This document shows, piece by piece, positions 17,530-26,679 of a DNA stretch of 64,000 bases. The notes beneath the pieces were generated by a model that saw only the letters and a list, made by a program, of their open reading frames with translations, was not told the origin of the DNA and ran no database searches. Both the position numbers and the translations under genes were made by a program. Origin of the DNA: JBEKCD01 sp050015055 (GTDB lineage Archaea > Thermoproteota > Bathyarchaeia > Bathyarchaeales > Bathycorpusculaceae); NCBI GenBank assembly GCA_050015055.1, contig JBEKCD010000010.1, positions 29,423 to 93,422 of the forward strand, given 5' to 3'. Numbering within the stretch: the stretch's first letter is position 1; each line of letters begins with the position of its first letter.

Positions 17530-17772
17530 GTATTGTTCCGGCACCAAGTGTGGTTAGCTCATCTAATTCGCTCCATCTTAAAATGTTTACCCCAAGACGG
17601 CTCTGTTAACTCTTAGGGTCTTCAAGAAGTCTGTTAACTGTCGAGGCTTAGCGCGGGCATTCTTGTTTTTTCATCTTCGCGATCTGTCAGGTGAGTGCAA
17701 TAACCTTATAGGTTGACCAGCTGAATGTTCGAAACGGGCTCTGCACTCTACTATATAGAGGGAGATAGTGTC

Positions 17773-18978
17773 ATGATCAAGGATTTGACCGCGTTTTATT
17801 CGAAGAATGCTCTGAGCATGAAACGTTCTGAGATAAGGGAACTTCTGAAGGTTAGTCGCGTTCCAGGCATGATTTCTTTTGCAGGTGGGCTTCCTGCTTC
17901 AGAGACTTTTCCGGTTAAGGAACTGGAGGAGATATCCTGCGAAATGCTGCGACAGAGAGGTGCGACCGCTCTTCAGTATGGTACCACTGAGGGAGAGGCT
18001 CCGTTGCGTGAAGAGATCAGCAAGTGGATGATGCACGAGAAGTCAACAGTCAAACCTGAGAACATTCTGGTCACTGCAGGCTCGCAGCAGGGCTTGGATA
18101 TAGTTTCAAAAGTGTTTCTCGACCCTAAAGACATCGTAGTGTTGGAGTTGCCCAGCTACATAGGCGGATTGCAGGCTTTCGCCGCTTACAGGGCCAAGAT
18201 GATTGGGGTGCCGCAAGACGAGGACGGAATGAGGATGGACCTGCTCGAAAAGGTGCTGGCGAGGCTTGCAAAGAGAAAGAAGAAGCCGAAGTTCATCTAT
18301 GTAGTGCCAGACTTTCAAAACCCGTCAGGCGTCACTCTCCCGTTGGAAAGGCGCAAGAGGCTTTTGGAACTGGCCTATCAACACGAAGTCCCGATTCTTG
18401 AAGACAGCCCCTATCGAGACCTGCGGTTCAGAGGAGAAGGCGTTCCCGCCATATATAGTTTGGACACGGAGAAACAAGTGATAGCATTAGGCACTTTCTC
18501 CAAGATACTCTGTCCAGGTTTGAGGTTGGCTTGGATCATGGCGCCTTCGGAATGGATGGACCGGATGGTGGTTGCTAAACAGAGCATGGATCTGTGCTGT
18601 CCCACTTACAACCAATTGATAGTGGCCGAATTTATGAAACGCGGACTTATGCAGAAGCAGGTTGAGAGCGTCCGACGGTTGTACAGCAGGAAAGTCGAAG
18701 CCATGCTCACAGCCTTGAAAAAGTACATGCCCAAAGGTGTAACGTGGACGCATCCCGAAGGTGGACTCTTTCTCTGGGTAAAGCTGCCCAAGAAAATGAG
18801 CGCAAACGAACTGTTACCTAAAGCAATCGAAGACAAGGTAGCGTACGTAATCGGGTCGGCTTTCTACTGCAACGGCAAAGGACAGAACACTATGCGACTG
18901 AATTTCTCTTACCCCTCAGAACAACAGATAGATGAAGGAATCCACCGGCTGGCCAATATGATCAGAGAGAACATGTAA
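17773..18978 (+). CDS. PLP-dependent aminotransferase, class I/II
   Basis: 401 residues from the ATG at 17773, which has GAGGGAG about 9 nt upstream; an in-frame ATG at 17725 lacks this. Fold type I motifs are clear: PGMISFAGGLPASETFP at the N-terminus, LQYGTTEGEAPLREEI, ILVTAGSQQGLDIV, YVVPDFQNPSG, and the PLP lysine in ALGTFSKILCPGLRLAW. The C-terminus has the substrate arginine region NTMRLNFSYP. Closest remembered relatives are 2-aminoadipate/LysN and MocR-type aminotransferases with broad amino-acid specificity. It stands alone, just beyond the tRNA-Ser gene, which is divergent. Confidence 0.9.
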   Translation: MIKDLTAFYSKNALSMKRSEIRELLKVSRVPGMISFAGGLPASETFPVKELEEISCEMLRQRGATALQYGTTEGEAPLREEISKWMMHEKSTVKPENILVTAGSQQGLDIVSKVFLDPKDIVVLELPSYIGGLQAFAAYRAKMIGVPQDEDGMRMDLLEKVLARLAKRKKKPKFIYVVPDFQNPSGVTLPLERRKRLLELAYQHEVPILEDSPYRDLRFRGEGVPAIYSLDTEKQVIALGTFSKILCPGLRLAWIMAPSEWMDRMVVAKQSMDLCCPTYNQLIVAEFMKRGLMQKQVESVRRLYSRKVEAMLTALKKYMPKGVTWTHPEGGLFLWVKLPKKMSANELLPKAIEDKVAYVIGSAFYCNGKGQNTMRLNFSYPSEQQIDEGIHRLANMIRENM

Positions 18979-19127
18979 CAGAATCCCAAGATCCTCAACT
19001 AGAATTGAAAACCGAGCTTTTCTGAGGGACAGTCAGACTGCAAGTTCCATGACGACATGCAGCCCATGGAGCAAACTCGCCCGCGCTAGTTATTGCGTTT
19101 GCTAGTTCAGTCTCTAGTAGGACTTGA

Positions 19128-19325
19128 CTATTTGCTTAGAAGCTGTGTTTTTCCTTGTTCCTTCTTCTTTGTCCCATTCTTCATCATGTACAACCCGACA
19201 AACAGGAAAACGATACTGCCAAAGATTTCAGGTCCAAAGGTTACCAAGCTCAAACCAGTGCTGATTGCCAAGGTGTACCAGAATACGTTGAACAGGACAA
19301 TGACAGAAATTGCACAGAATATCAA
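19128..19325 (-). CDS. Small two-helix membrane protein, uncertain
   Basis: 65 residues from a TTG at 19325. It has two hydrophobic helices, FCAISVIVLFNVFWYTLAIS and IFGSIVFLFVGLYMM, and a basic tail (KKKEQGKTQ). Upstream, in another frame, an ATG opens MFEGEKTR and reaches a stop after 14 codons, so the true start could have been lost to an indel. No family recognised. The strongly hydrophobic pattern is the only support. Confidence 0.4.
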   Translation of the reverse strand: MIFCAISVIVLFNVFWYTLAISTGLSLVTFGPEIFGSIVFLFVGLYMMKNGTKKKEQGKTQLLSK

Positions 19326-19670
19326 CCCCCACCCCAGAAAACCCTTGTCTTTTCACCCTCAAACATGGCTTATCAAGCACTACTATCATAATGCAAGAAA
19401 TATTAAAGATACTCAGTATACGCCAACACAGACACAATGACATAACACAATACTAGATATTCTTGTGCACACAATCCTCAGAACTCCGATAGAAAACCTC
19501 TCCTTGGTCTCTGAAAGTAGTCTCCATAAAACAGAGAAAAAAGATGATATGCAGCCATTTGGTTTATGAAAAAAGCATTCAACAGGATGGTACCCACTAT
19601 AGAATTCTGCTTATTCCCGACGCGCGCGCAGGCTTTGAATATGTACGCTACAGCGAAAAGGACGAAGTGG

Positions 19671-19678
19671 CTATATAC
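19671..19678 (+). promoter_or_regulatory. TATA box of tRNA-Val
   Basis: CTATATAC lies about 26-33 bp before the first base of the tRNA, the standard archaeal distance. Confidence 0.6.
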
Positions 19679-19703
19679 AGGAAACGAAAGTAGACTATCT
19701 CAG

Positions 19704-19781
19704 GGGCCGGTAGTCTAGCTCGGTTAGGACATCTGCTTGACGTGCAGAAGGTCGCCGGTTCAAGTCCGGTCCGGCCCACCA
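19704..19781 (+). tRNA. tRNA-Val(GAC)
   Basis: A complete cloverleaf without intron. The acceptor GGGCCGG pairs with CCGGCCC, then A and an encoded CCA follow. The D-stem is GTC/GAC. The anticodon stem TCTGC/GCAGA encloses TTGACGT, giving anticodon GAC for valine. The T-stem GCCGG/CCGGT has one G-T pair. A TATA box precedes it. Confidence 0.95.
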
Positions 19782-19978
19782 TTTACTGTTTTTGTCTGTT
19801 GAAACTGTTAAGAATTGTGTTATTATTTGTTCCAAATGGTTTTCAAACGTCTTAGACAAATTGAAGCGCCCGCGCAATCTCTCTCGAGCCTCTTAGTTCT
19901 TTTTAACCTCTCTGTTGCGACATAGGCGCGGGGAACCTCTTGCAAGATTTTTTTCTAGATCAGAATTTTCGCGCGACT

Positions 19979-20431
19979 TCATGTAAGTTTGTTGAGTCTA
20001 TTAGTTATGTTTAGGAAGGTGTAGACGGCTTTTAGGTACTCCGTGAATGCTAGGTCTTTCTGCTTTGGGTGGTATTTGAAGTCTTGTCCCATTTTCTTGT
20101 AGAGTTTTTCAATTATCTCTATTTCGAGCAGTTTTGCTCCTGGACCAATCATCTCTTCAATCGATTTGGTGAACTCTTCTGTTTTGTATGGGATTTCCTG
20201 TTTGCAGATCTTGAAGGTCTTTTCCAGATGGAAGTAGATTACTTGTTTTGCTGTTCTTCCTAAAGTAGAGAAGGTTTCATCGACTGCGTCAAGTACAAGC
20301 TCTTGATAGCTGCCTTTGGATTGTGGAAAAGCCTCAAGGAATACTCCATGACTGCCTGCGCTTGTCTCCATTGCCGCAAAAGGCGAGTTCACTTCCTGTT
20401 CGTATTGTTTTGACGTAAATACATTCTTCAT
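19979..20431 (-). CDS. Archaeal helical protein, possible NitrOD5-like domain
   Basis: 150 residues from the second ATG (20431), which has GGAGGT seven nt upstream; the first ATG at 20446 overlaps that signal. After a polar, variable N-terminus comes a helical domain, SYQELVLDAVDETFSTLG, with KQVIYFHLEKTFKICKQEIP and then IGPGAKLLEIEIIEKLYKK. This pattern of LG..., YHLE, EIP and GxGAKxLE is familiar from archaeal proteins annotated as a conserved output-type domain, possibly NitrOD5. No catalytic motif. It stands alone downstream of tRNA-Val in the opposite direction. Function unknown. Confidence 0.7.
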   Translation of the reverse strand: MKNVFTSKQYEQEVNSPFAAMETSAGSHGVFLEAFPQSKGSYQELVLDAVDETFSTLGRTAKQVIYFHLEKTFKICKQEIPYKTEEFTKSIEEMIGPGAKLLEIEIIEKLYKKMGQDFKYHPKQKDLAFTEYLKAVYTFLNITNRLNKLT

Positions 20432-20780
20432 ACATTCTACCTCCATCTGTAGTTGTGTTGTACTGTTTTATTGTTACACGCCTATACAATACGTCTTATA
20501 TCACATGATTTCATATATAGCTTATTCCGAAAATCGATATATCCTAGCGCTCGCCACCCGGTGAAGCTTATGAATTTGAATTGCAATTGCGCGCAACCCC
20601 ACAAAAAAACTCGTTCTTATTGGATCCTGGGTTATTTCCTGAAGAAGCTGTTGAGAACTGAGTGACTAGATGTTTAAGCAACACATGAGTTACTGAAACG
20701 CTCCCTGTGACGTCCATATGTTATTTAATGTCCTTGAGCATTAGTGTGATCTAAAAAGGAATTGTCTGGTAAGTGAGTCT
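20432..20780. other. Intergenic spacer, no gene seen
   Basis: About 350 bp between divergent genes. It contains a GCGCGC at 20589-20594 within TTGCAATTGCGCGCAA, and the promoters of both flanking genes presumably lie here. No reading frame looks real. Confidence 0.5.
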
Positions 20781-22679
20781 TTGAACCTTCTCTGCCTTCT
20801 GGACGCAAAGGTAACAGAGACAAACGCAATCAAGCTTGAATTCGTGGACAGCAACGGCGAATATCAGGAAACGGTTGATGTTGGATATAAGCCCTATTTC
20901 CTCGTTGAATGGCCGTTGAAAGATGAAGACAAGGAAATAATCAAGTATTTCAGTGGAGAAATTCAACCTGTAGAAAAGACCGACTTGTGCTCAAACACAA
21001 AGAGAATTTACGGAAAAGTCTATTGGCCCAATGCCAGAATCGCTGCGAAAGCCGCGGAGAAGCTTCCTCAACATTGGGAAAGCGAAGTCGAATTCGAGAA
21101 ATCCTACGTTCATGATCGAGGACTCGTGTTTGGCGCTCCCCATTCTGCGCAAGATTTGAAGACATCGCTGAAAGTGCCACTTGAGGTCACGCATAAATTT
21201 GAAACCCTGTTCAAAGAGATTCAGGCCAGCGACCCATTGAAGTATGAGCAAATCAGATACTGGTTCAACCTTCTTAATCAACCGCTACCCAAGCTGACCC
21301 CCAATTTTTTCGGCAAACAAGCAGACCTAGGCGAAGTTAACAGAGCCTTCATGTTGGCAAGAATTGCAAACATTCCCATAACTGAGGCTTTCAACAGTAG
21401 ACACGTGAGTAGCTGGATTAAGGCCATCATGTACGCGTATTTGCGAAAGAACGACATTCTCATCCCCTCTTCTGAAGAGCTAAGAAGAGGAAGACAGACT
21501 CAAGCCGTGCCAGGAGCATTGACGATTGCGCCGAAAGCGGGAACTTATTTTAACACGGTCGTCTGCGATTTCGAAAGTCTGTATGCAAGCTGCATAGACA
21601 GTTTCAACCTTTCCCACGAAACAGTCGACTGCGCTCACGATGAATGCAAGACCAACAGAATCCCCGACGTTGAATACAGTTTCTGCACAAAACGCAGAGG
21701 CTTCTACGCAGTCCTTGTCGGCGCTTTGAAAGAGTTACGCATCAAGGTCTTCAAGCCAGCTTCAAAAGACAACTCCCTGTCCGAAGAAGAGAGAGAAATC
21801 TCCCACGCCGCATCAAAACTGCTAAAACTAATCCTCGTCTCGAGCTACGGTGTTACCGTCAGAATTCATGGAATAGCATGCCGTCCTTTGGCTGAAGCCA
21901 TCACCGGCTGCGGCCGTCACGTCTTGAGAGAAAGTTGGAGAATGGCAGAAGAAAACGGCTTGAATCCCCTTTATGGCGACACCGATTCACTGTTTCTGGA
22001 TAATGCTTCAAACGCTCAAGTCGAATGGCTGATCAACACGGCCAAAAACAGGTTTCGATTGGACTTAGCCGTGGATAAGCGTTACAACCTGTGCGTTTTA
22101 CCTAAGGCAAAGAAAGCGTACTTCGGAATCCTGCCTGACGGAACGCCTGACATCAAAGGAGTAACCGCGATCAAGTCTAATTCGCCCCGGTACATCAGAG
22201 ACGTCTTCGAACGATGTGTGAAAGAGCTTTCCACAGTGAAAAACCTGCCAGAATATTCTGAAGGAAAGGACCGGATCAAAAAAGTCGTAAGAAATGCCGT
22301 AGCAGATTTGAAAAACGGAAACGTCAGGCTTGAAGACTTGATCTATTCCGTACGGCTCTACTTTGACCCTGACGAGAAAATAGGCGACATGAAAACAGCA
22401 CATCAACCCTACCAATGCGCGTTGCAACTCATGAACGCTGGCAGGAAACTGAAAAAAGGGGACACTGTCTCCTTCGTAAAAGTGAAACCCTTCAGGCATG
22501 GAAAAAGAACTTTCACCGTCAAACCAGCGGAATTTGTCAAAGACCTTTCGGAAACAAATGTTAATGACTACATTCGGAATTTGTTGACAGCTTTGAACCA
22601 AACCCTTGAATCCATGGACATAAAACTCGAAGAGCAAAGAGAAGCTGAAATTTCCAAATGGTTCAATGGATTTTCCTAA
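20781..22679 (+). CDS. Family B DNA polymerase without exonuclease domain
   Basis: 632 residues. Polymerase motifs are in order: motif A, D263 in DFESLYASC (the usual Pro is Ala); motif B, K349-LILVSSYG, where the conserved Asn is Val; motif C, YGD400TD402S; and a KKAYFGI strand near 447. The catalytic aspartates are intact, so polymerisation looks possible. The N-terminal 260 residues lack ExoI, ExoII and ExoIII motifs. The protein is some 150-250 residues shorter than standard PolB, so the proofreading domain is missing or reduced. A cysteine-rich insert (CAHDECK, with a later FCTKRR) follows motif A. The start is TTG at 20781. A stand-alone gene; repair or translesion use is a guess. Confidence 0.85.
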   Translation: MNLLCLLDAKVTETNAIKLEFVDSNGEYQETVDVGYKPYFLVEWPLKDEDKEIIKYFSGEIQPVEKTDLCSNTKRIYGKVYWPNARIAAKAAEKLPQHWESEVEFEKSYVHDRGLVFGAPHSAQDLKTSLKVPLEVTHKFETLFKEIQASDPLKYEQIRYWFNLLNQPLPKLTPNFFGKQADLGEVNRAFMLARIANIPITEAFNSRHVSSWIKAIMYAYLRKNDILIPSSEELRRGRQTQAVPGALTIAPKAGTYFNTVVCDFESLYASCIDSFNLSHETVDCAHDECKTNRIPDVEYSFCTKRRGFYAVLVGALKELRIKVFKPASKDNSLSEEEREISHAASKLLKLILVSSYGVTVRIHGIACRPLAEAITGCGRHVLRESWRMAEENGLNPLYGDTDSLFLDNASNAQVEWLINTAKNRFRLDLAVDKRYNLCVLPKAKKAYFGILPDGTPDIKGVTAIKSNSPRYIRDVFERCVKELSTVKNLPEYSEGKDRIKKVVRNAVADLKNGNVRLEDLIYSVRLYFDPDEKIGDMKTAHQPYQCALQLMNAGRKLKKGDTVSFVKVKPFRHGKRTFTVKPAEFVKDLSETNVNDYIRNLLTALNQTLESMDIKLEEQREAEISKWFNGFS

Positions 22680-22969
22680 GCTCATGTGAAGGTTTTTTCA
22701 CAAGATTCTTCTCAGCAATATAGGTCATGCGTTTGCTTGGAGCACAGACTCCTACAGAAGAGAAGAATTGTTCGCTGACCTTAGGCTCCTTCTGCCGGCT
22801 TTCTCTCTTCTTTCAATACGCCCGGGGGAAGGGGCAGAGGAATGTCGAGGGGGCGGTTCAAGCGCGCGAGCATGAATTGCTCACGAAGCAAAGGGTGATC
22901 TATTTCTGTAAGTTTATGATTTGAAAAACGCAGAAGGTGTGGTGTAGCCCATGACACAACAACTTCAGT

Positions 22970-23731
22970 TTGGAGGTTCTGAAGTTTAGCATATCGTTTG
23001 ATCGTGTTGCAGAAATCTACGACAAGACCAGAAGCTTGCCAAATAAGGTCATGAAAACACTAGTCAAGACATTGTGTGTTGAGCTCAAGAACTGCGCGAG
23101 GATATTGGATGTTGGCGTGGGAACTGGAAGACTTGCTGAACCTCTGCAAAACGCAGGGTTTGAAATTCTCGGAATTGACATCAGCAAGAAAATGATGAGT
23201 AAGGCAAGAGAAAAGGGTGTGCAAAGCCTAGTTATTGCGGATGCCCGTTTCATTCCATTCAAAGATGAGAGCTTCGATGTTACGATTAGTGTTCACGTTC
23301 TTCACTTGATAAGTGAATGGAAAAAAGCTCTCGGGGAAGTGTGTCGAGTAACTCGGCGTGCCATGTTTTCTTTGTGTGACGCACGCAAAGAAACAGTGCG
23401 AGAGGCTTACTATCGCATTATGAAACAGTATGGATATGAACGACATCATCCCGGGAAATCTGAAAAAGACCTCAAAGACCTGATAAGCCCAAACAAGTCC
23501 AAGTTTGTGATTTCTTATGATGTGCCCGCAGACGATCGTCTCATCAATTTGCGGCAAGGAACGTCCTCAAGTCAATGGGAAATACCTCAACAGTTGAACT
23601 TAAAAGTAGTAGAACAGCTAAGAAAAGGGTTTGCAGGAAAGGTTTTCAGACAAGATCTGTACCTCCAATCATGGGAAATAGACTCATTGAAAGTCCTTGC
23701 GAAAGAACAAAACTCTAGGACGATTCCGTAA
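22970..23731 (+). CDS. Class I SAM-dependent methyltransferase
   Basis: About 250 residues. SAM-binding motif I is ILDVGVGTGRLAEPL, followed by GIDISKKMMSKARE (motif II) and VIADARFIPFKDESFDVTIS (motifs III-IV), an arrangement of the Methyltransf_11 type. The C-terminal half is basic with aromatic residues, and the substrate is unknown. The start is doubtful. A TTG at 22970 overlaps a GGAGGT. A better-looking ATG at 22951 opens MTQQLQFGGSEV and then stops, so a one-base indel near 22983 may separate it from the main frame. No operon partner. Confidence 0.8.
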   Translation: MEVLKFSISFDRVAEIYDKTRSLPNKVMKTLVKTLCVELKNCARILDVGVGTGRLAEPLQNAGFEILGIDISKKMMSKAREKGVQSLVIADARFIPFKDESFDVTISVHVLHLISEWKKALGEVCRVTRRAMFSLCDARKETVREAYYRIMKQYGYERHHPGKSEKDLKDLISPNKSKFVISYDVPADDRLINLRQGTSSSQWEIPQQLNLKVVEQLRKGFAGKVFRQDLYLQSWEIDSLKVLAKEQNSRTIP

Positions 23732-23825
23732 GAAACAGCAGTTCTGAAAAGTGATCCAACGACGGAGGGAGCGTATCAAGACCTGTCCGTGATATGCGCA
23801 CGTCTTAACTTGCGGAGAAACAATG

Positions 23826-24421
23826 CTAATTTAGTGCTTTCTGCAATCTCAACTCGTCTCTCACTGGCAGTCCGCCTATTCCCCGCAGGACGGTTCCATG
23901 TTTTTCGGCTATGACGTTAGGCTTCACTTCGTAAATCTGGAAGCCGCGCGACTGATAGAAGCCCAAAGCGGGCAAATCGTCGTTCGAAGTTCAAGTACCT
24001 TCCCTTTTCCCAGCCTTCTCGCTCCACCTTCAACCTTTTCAATCAATCTGCTACCGATTCCACAACGTTGGTATCTTGGCAGAACGCCCAGTGCAACAAT
24101 TATTAGCGCATCGCTTGCAGGTGAAAATGAAATAAACCCGATTGTGCCGGTTTGCACTTTGGCAACATAAGCTGGCAGTTCTGCAACTGCGAATTTTCTG
24201 TCAAAAGTCACCTGCTTCTCCTCTCCCCAAAATCTCCTGACAAACTTGCGGATAGTCGATCTTTCCTCTTCACTCGTTACCCTACGCACTGTGAACATCA
24301 GTTCTGATTTCTTCGCATGAGAAGCGCATACGGTTTCTATCTTCACGTGTTCCGCACAGAGCAGTCTGCCACAAGCACTGCACCTGTAAATTGCGTCTTT
24401 CTCACAGTAGTCGCAACGCAT
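23826..24421 (-). pseudogene. GNAT acetyltransferase with N-terminal zinc finger, frameshifted
   Basis: The ATG at 24421 has GAGGAG six nt upstream. The N-terminus is a B-box-like zinc finger (CDYCEKDAIYRCSACG, then LCAEH). It is followed by a GNAT domain with the acetyl-CoA motif LPRYQRCGIGSRLIEKVE. Near 23983-23992 the frame breaks. The next frame carries the expected end of a GNAT fold, NDDLPALGFYQSRGFQIYE, then a C-terminal tail to a stop at 23826. One missing base restores a continuous protein of about 198 residues. It is either a recent pseudogene or an assembly error. The fusion of zinc finger and acetyltransferase suggests a protein or nucleic-acid target. Confidence 0.75.
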
Positions 24422-24647
24422 GTGCTGCTCCTCTATTTCAGGACACAGAGAAGAGGGTATGAGACGATATAAAATATTAGGCGTATGCATGTTCTTAGAA
24501 TGGCCAAAGTTGTTTTTTCGTGTGGTTTAGATTATGGAAAAACCCTGATCCCTAGAGCGCGCAGACTTTCATGCCCTGACCAAAACGTGAAAAACTATTT
24601 AACTTCAAAGGTTTAGTACTGCTAGAAAAAAACGAGGTTTTTAACAT

Positions 24648-25169
24648 ATGTGCATCCTGGGCAAAGACAAGTTGAAGGAACTGATTGACAATTACAAGTG
24701 CGTGTACCCGTGCGACTACAATCTACTCGACGGAGACGGGTACATCTTAACAGTAAGGGAGGAAACAACTCTCAACTACATGGAACACAAGAACCTAGTT
24801 ACCCACGAAATCGTCTTCACACTGCCAAACAACGTTGCCCATTTGACCGCTAAAAGCAAGTACGGCAGAATGGGACTCTCGTTCCTGAACGCTGCAAAAG
24901 TTCACAGCGGATTCGTCGGAAGACTCGCGTTGGAGCTTGTAAATCTCAGTAACGACCGCCGTCCCATAACAATCAAACGAGGAGACCCGTTTATGCACGT
25001 AGAATTTGTGACAAGAGAAGGAGAACCCTCGCCCTACATGGGAGAATTTCAGTTTCAATACCTGTCAGAAGATGAAATGCAAATGTACATCCCAATCCTG
25101 AAGAAAGTTTTCCCAAACTACGACGAACTGGCAAAGACATGGCTAAAGAACAAACGTTTACTCACATAG
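24648..25169 (+). CDS. dUTPase/dCTP deaminase-like protein
   Basis: 173 residues from ATG, with GAGG upstream and a TATA-like ACTATTTAAC about 50 bp before. The dUTPase-fold motifs are present in modified form: LDGDGYILTVREE, AKSKYGRMGLSF (motif 2 position), HSGFVGRLALELVNLS (motif 3 position) and IKRGDPFMHVEFV. The protein therefore probably hydrolyses dUTP or deaminates dCTP, keeping uracil out of DNA and supplying dUMP. Motif wording differs enough from both well-known families that I cannot choose between them. It is divergent from the GNAT gene, with a GCGCGC tract between. Confidence 0.8.
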   Translation: MCILGKDKLKELIDNYKCVYPCDYNLLDGDGYILTVREETTLNYMEHKNLVTHEIVFTLPNNVAHLTAKSKYGRMGLSFLNAAKVHSGFVGRLALELVNLSNDRRPITIKRGDPFMHVEFVTREGEPSPYMGEFQFQYLSEDEMQMYIPILKKVFPNYDELAKTWLKNKRLLT

Positions 25170-25236
25170 AACTCAAACCACGCAAGGGCATTTGACAGGA
25201 TAAGACTTGCCCAGCCATGAACGGTTTTTCTTGCTC

Positions 25237-26514
25237 CTAGCTAGAAGTATTTGGTTTTTTGGCCTCGGCATTTCTGAAGAACGTAAAGTACAGTGAACTG
25301 GAGACGAGATATACTATGGTCATGATTAGAAAAGGCGTGAAGAAATCGCTGCCCGTCATCATTGCGCCTGAGATTGTAGCGGTCGTTGCTCTCGGAATTT
25401 GGTCTGACATAACCATCAGACCGTTCGTCGTGGCACGCTCTTCGGCAGTCACTGATTCCATCTGAAACGTTGTTCCGATGGGACCCGCCATGTTCATCAG
25501 AGAGGTTCGCACAATGTAAGAACCCCCTGCCCATGTTAAGTTTGGAGAAAGCGAGGTAAGCATGATAAAGGGCATTGAAAGGTATTGGCAAAGCACGACG
25601 AACCTGACTCTCGTCATCCTTTTCGACAATGCAGGCGTTACAAGCGTGGCGATGCCCAGTGTTATGTTGCCCAGAGACGAAATGACCCCCACCTGTTCTG
25701 GCCCCGCGTTGTATCTCTGTTTGAAAAACGGGTTGACAAGCGGAATCACGAACCCCGCGCCAAGGCCCGTCAATGCGGTCGGTATCATGAACTTAATTAT
25801 CGTCCTTGAACTCTTTATGTTCCTCAGCCTAAGAAAATCGACCATCCTCTGCTGTTCATACCTCTTCCTCTGCTTCACTAACAAGACAGGGAAGACGACG
25901 GCAAGTGACAGCGCAATCGATATTGCCAACGAAATTCGATATCCAGCAGCCGAACCGTTCAACCCAGTCGGCAACCCCATTGAAAGGTTGAATAGGTCAG
26001 GCATGAAACCACCAATCAAGCTGCCGACAACCGCCATAGTTATCGACAGCGCTGACTGAAAACTGAACAGGTAGGTACGTTCCTCCATGCTACTGTTCTC
26101 CACCATAAACGGTGTCGCAGCAACCGAAGCCAGAGTCCCAACCAAGCCTGAAGTAATGCTCGCAGCCAGCAAATTTGTCGGCTGCAAAACCAGGATTTGA
26201 GCGAGATTGACCAAGTTTGCCATCAGTCCCATCAAGATGGCTTTCTTGGGACCGATACGCTCACAGAGCAAGCCGGCGGGCAAGGCAATGAGGCCCGTTG
26301 CAATGGCACCTACCGTGAACATGTTACCGATGAAGTTCATCTGAAAACCCACTTCGTGCAAATTAAGGTACAGATAGAACAATACTGCCCAGATTCCAGA
26401 TCCCAAGCCTTGAAAAACAGTGGCCACGAGATAGAGTTTGGCGTTGCGGCTGAGCGTACCCAGACGATTAACATACTTTCGAACCCCAGCGGCAGGCTGC
26501 AAAGCTTTTTTCAC
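25237..26514 (-). CDS. Major facilitator superfamily transporter
   Basis: 425 residues with about twelve hydrophobic helices. The MFS loop signature after helix 2 is GLLCERIGPKKAILMG, and a second copy in the C-terminal half reads TPALSKRMTRVRFVVL. A cytoplasmic central loop rich in Lys and Arg (LLVKQRKRYEQQRMVDFL) separates the two six-helix halves. The substrate is unknown; drug or sugar exporters of archaea look similar. It is a single gene convergent with the dUTPase-like gene. Confidence 0.88.
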   Translation of the reverse strand: MKKALQPAAGVRKYVNRLGTLSRNAKLYLVATVFQGLGSGIWAVLFYLYLNLHEVGFQMNFIGNMFTVGAIATGLIALPAGLLCERIGPKKAILMGLMANLVNLAQILVLQPTNLLAASITSGLVGTLASVAATPFMVENSSMEERTYLFSFQSALSITMAVVGSLIGGFMPDLFNLSMGLPTGLNGSAAGYRISLAISIALSLAVVFPVLLVKQRKRYEQQRMVDFLRLRNIKSSRTIIKFMIPTALTGLGAGFVIPLVNPFFKQRYNAGPEQVGVISSLGNITLGIATLVTPALSKRMTRVRFVVLCQYLSMPFIMLTSLSPNLTWAGGSYIVRTSLMNMAGPIGTTFQMESVTAEERATTNGLMVMSDQIPRATTATISGAMMTGSDFFTPFLIMTIVYLVSSSLYFTFFRNAEAKKPNTSS

Positions 26515-26679
26515 CGATGAGATTCGTTACCATAAACTTTCAGACATAAATATCTTCTCAGTGCGCGCCAAGATTTGTTCCCGAATAACTCGGCAATATG
26601 CGCATGCGACGTGCTCTAGTCTGTCCTCTCCTTGCAAGTTCCTGCTCAAACATTTTGCGCGCACGTCTTGATCTTGTCT

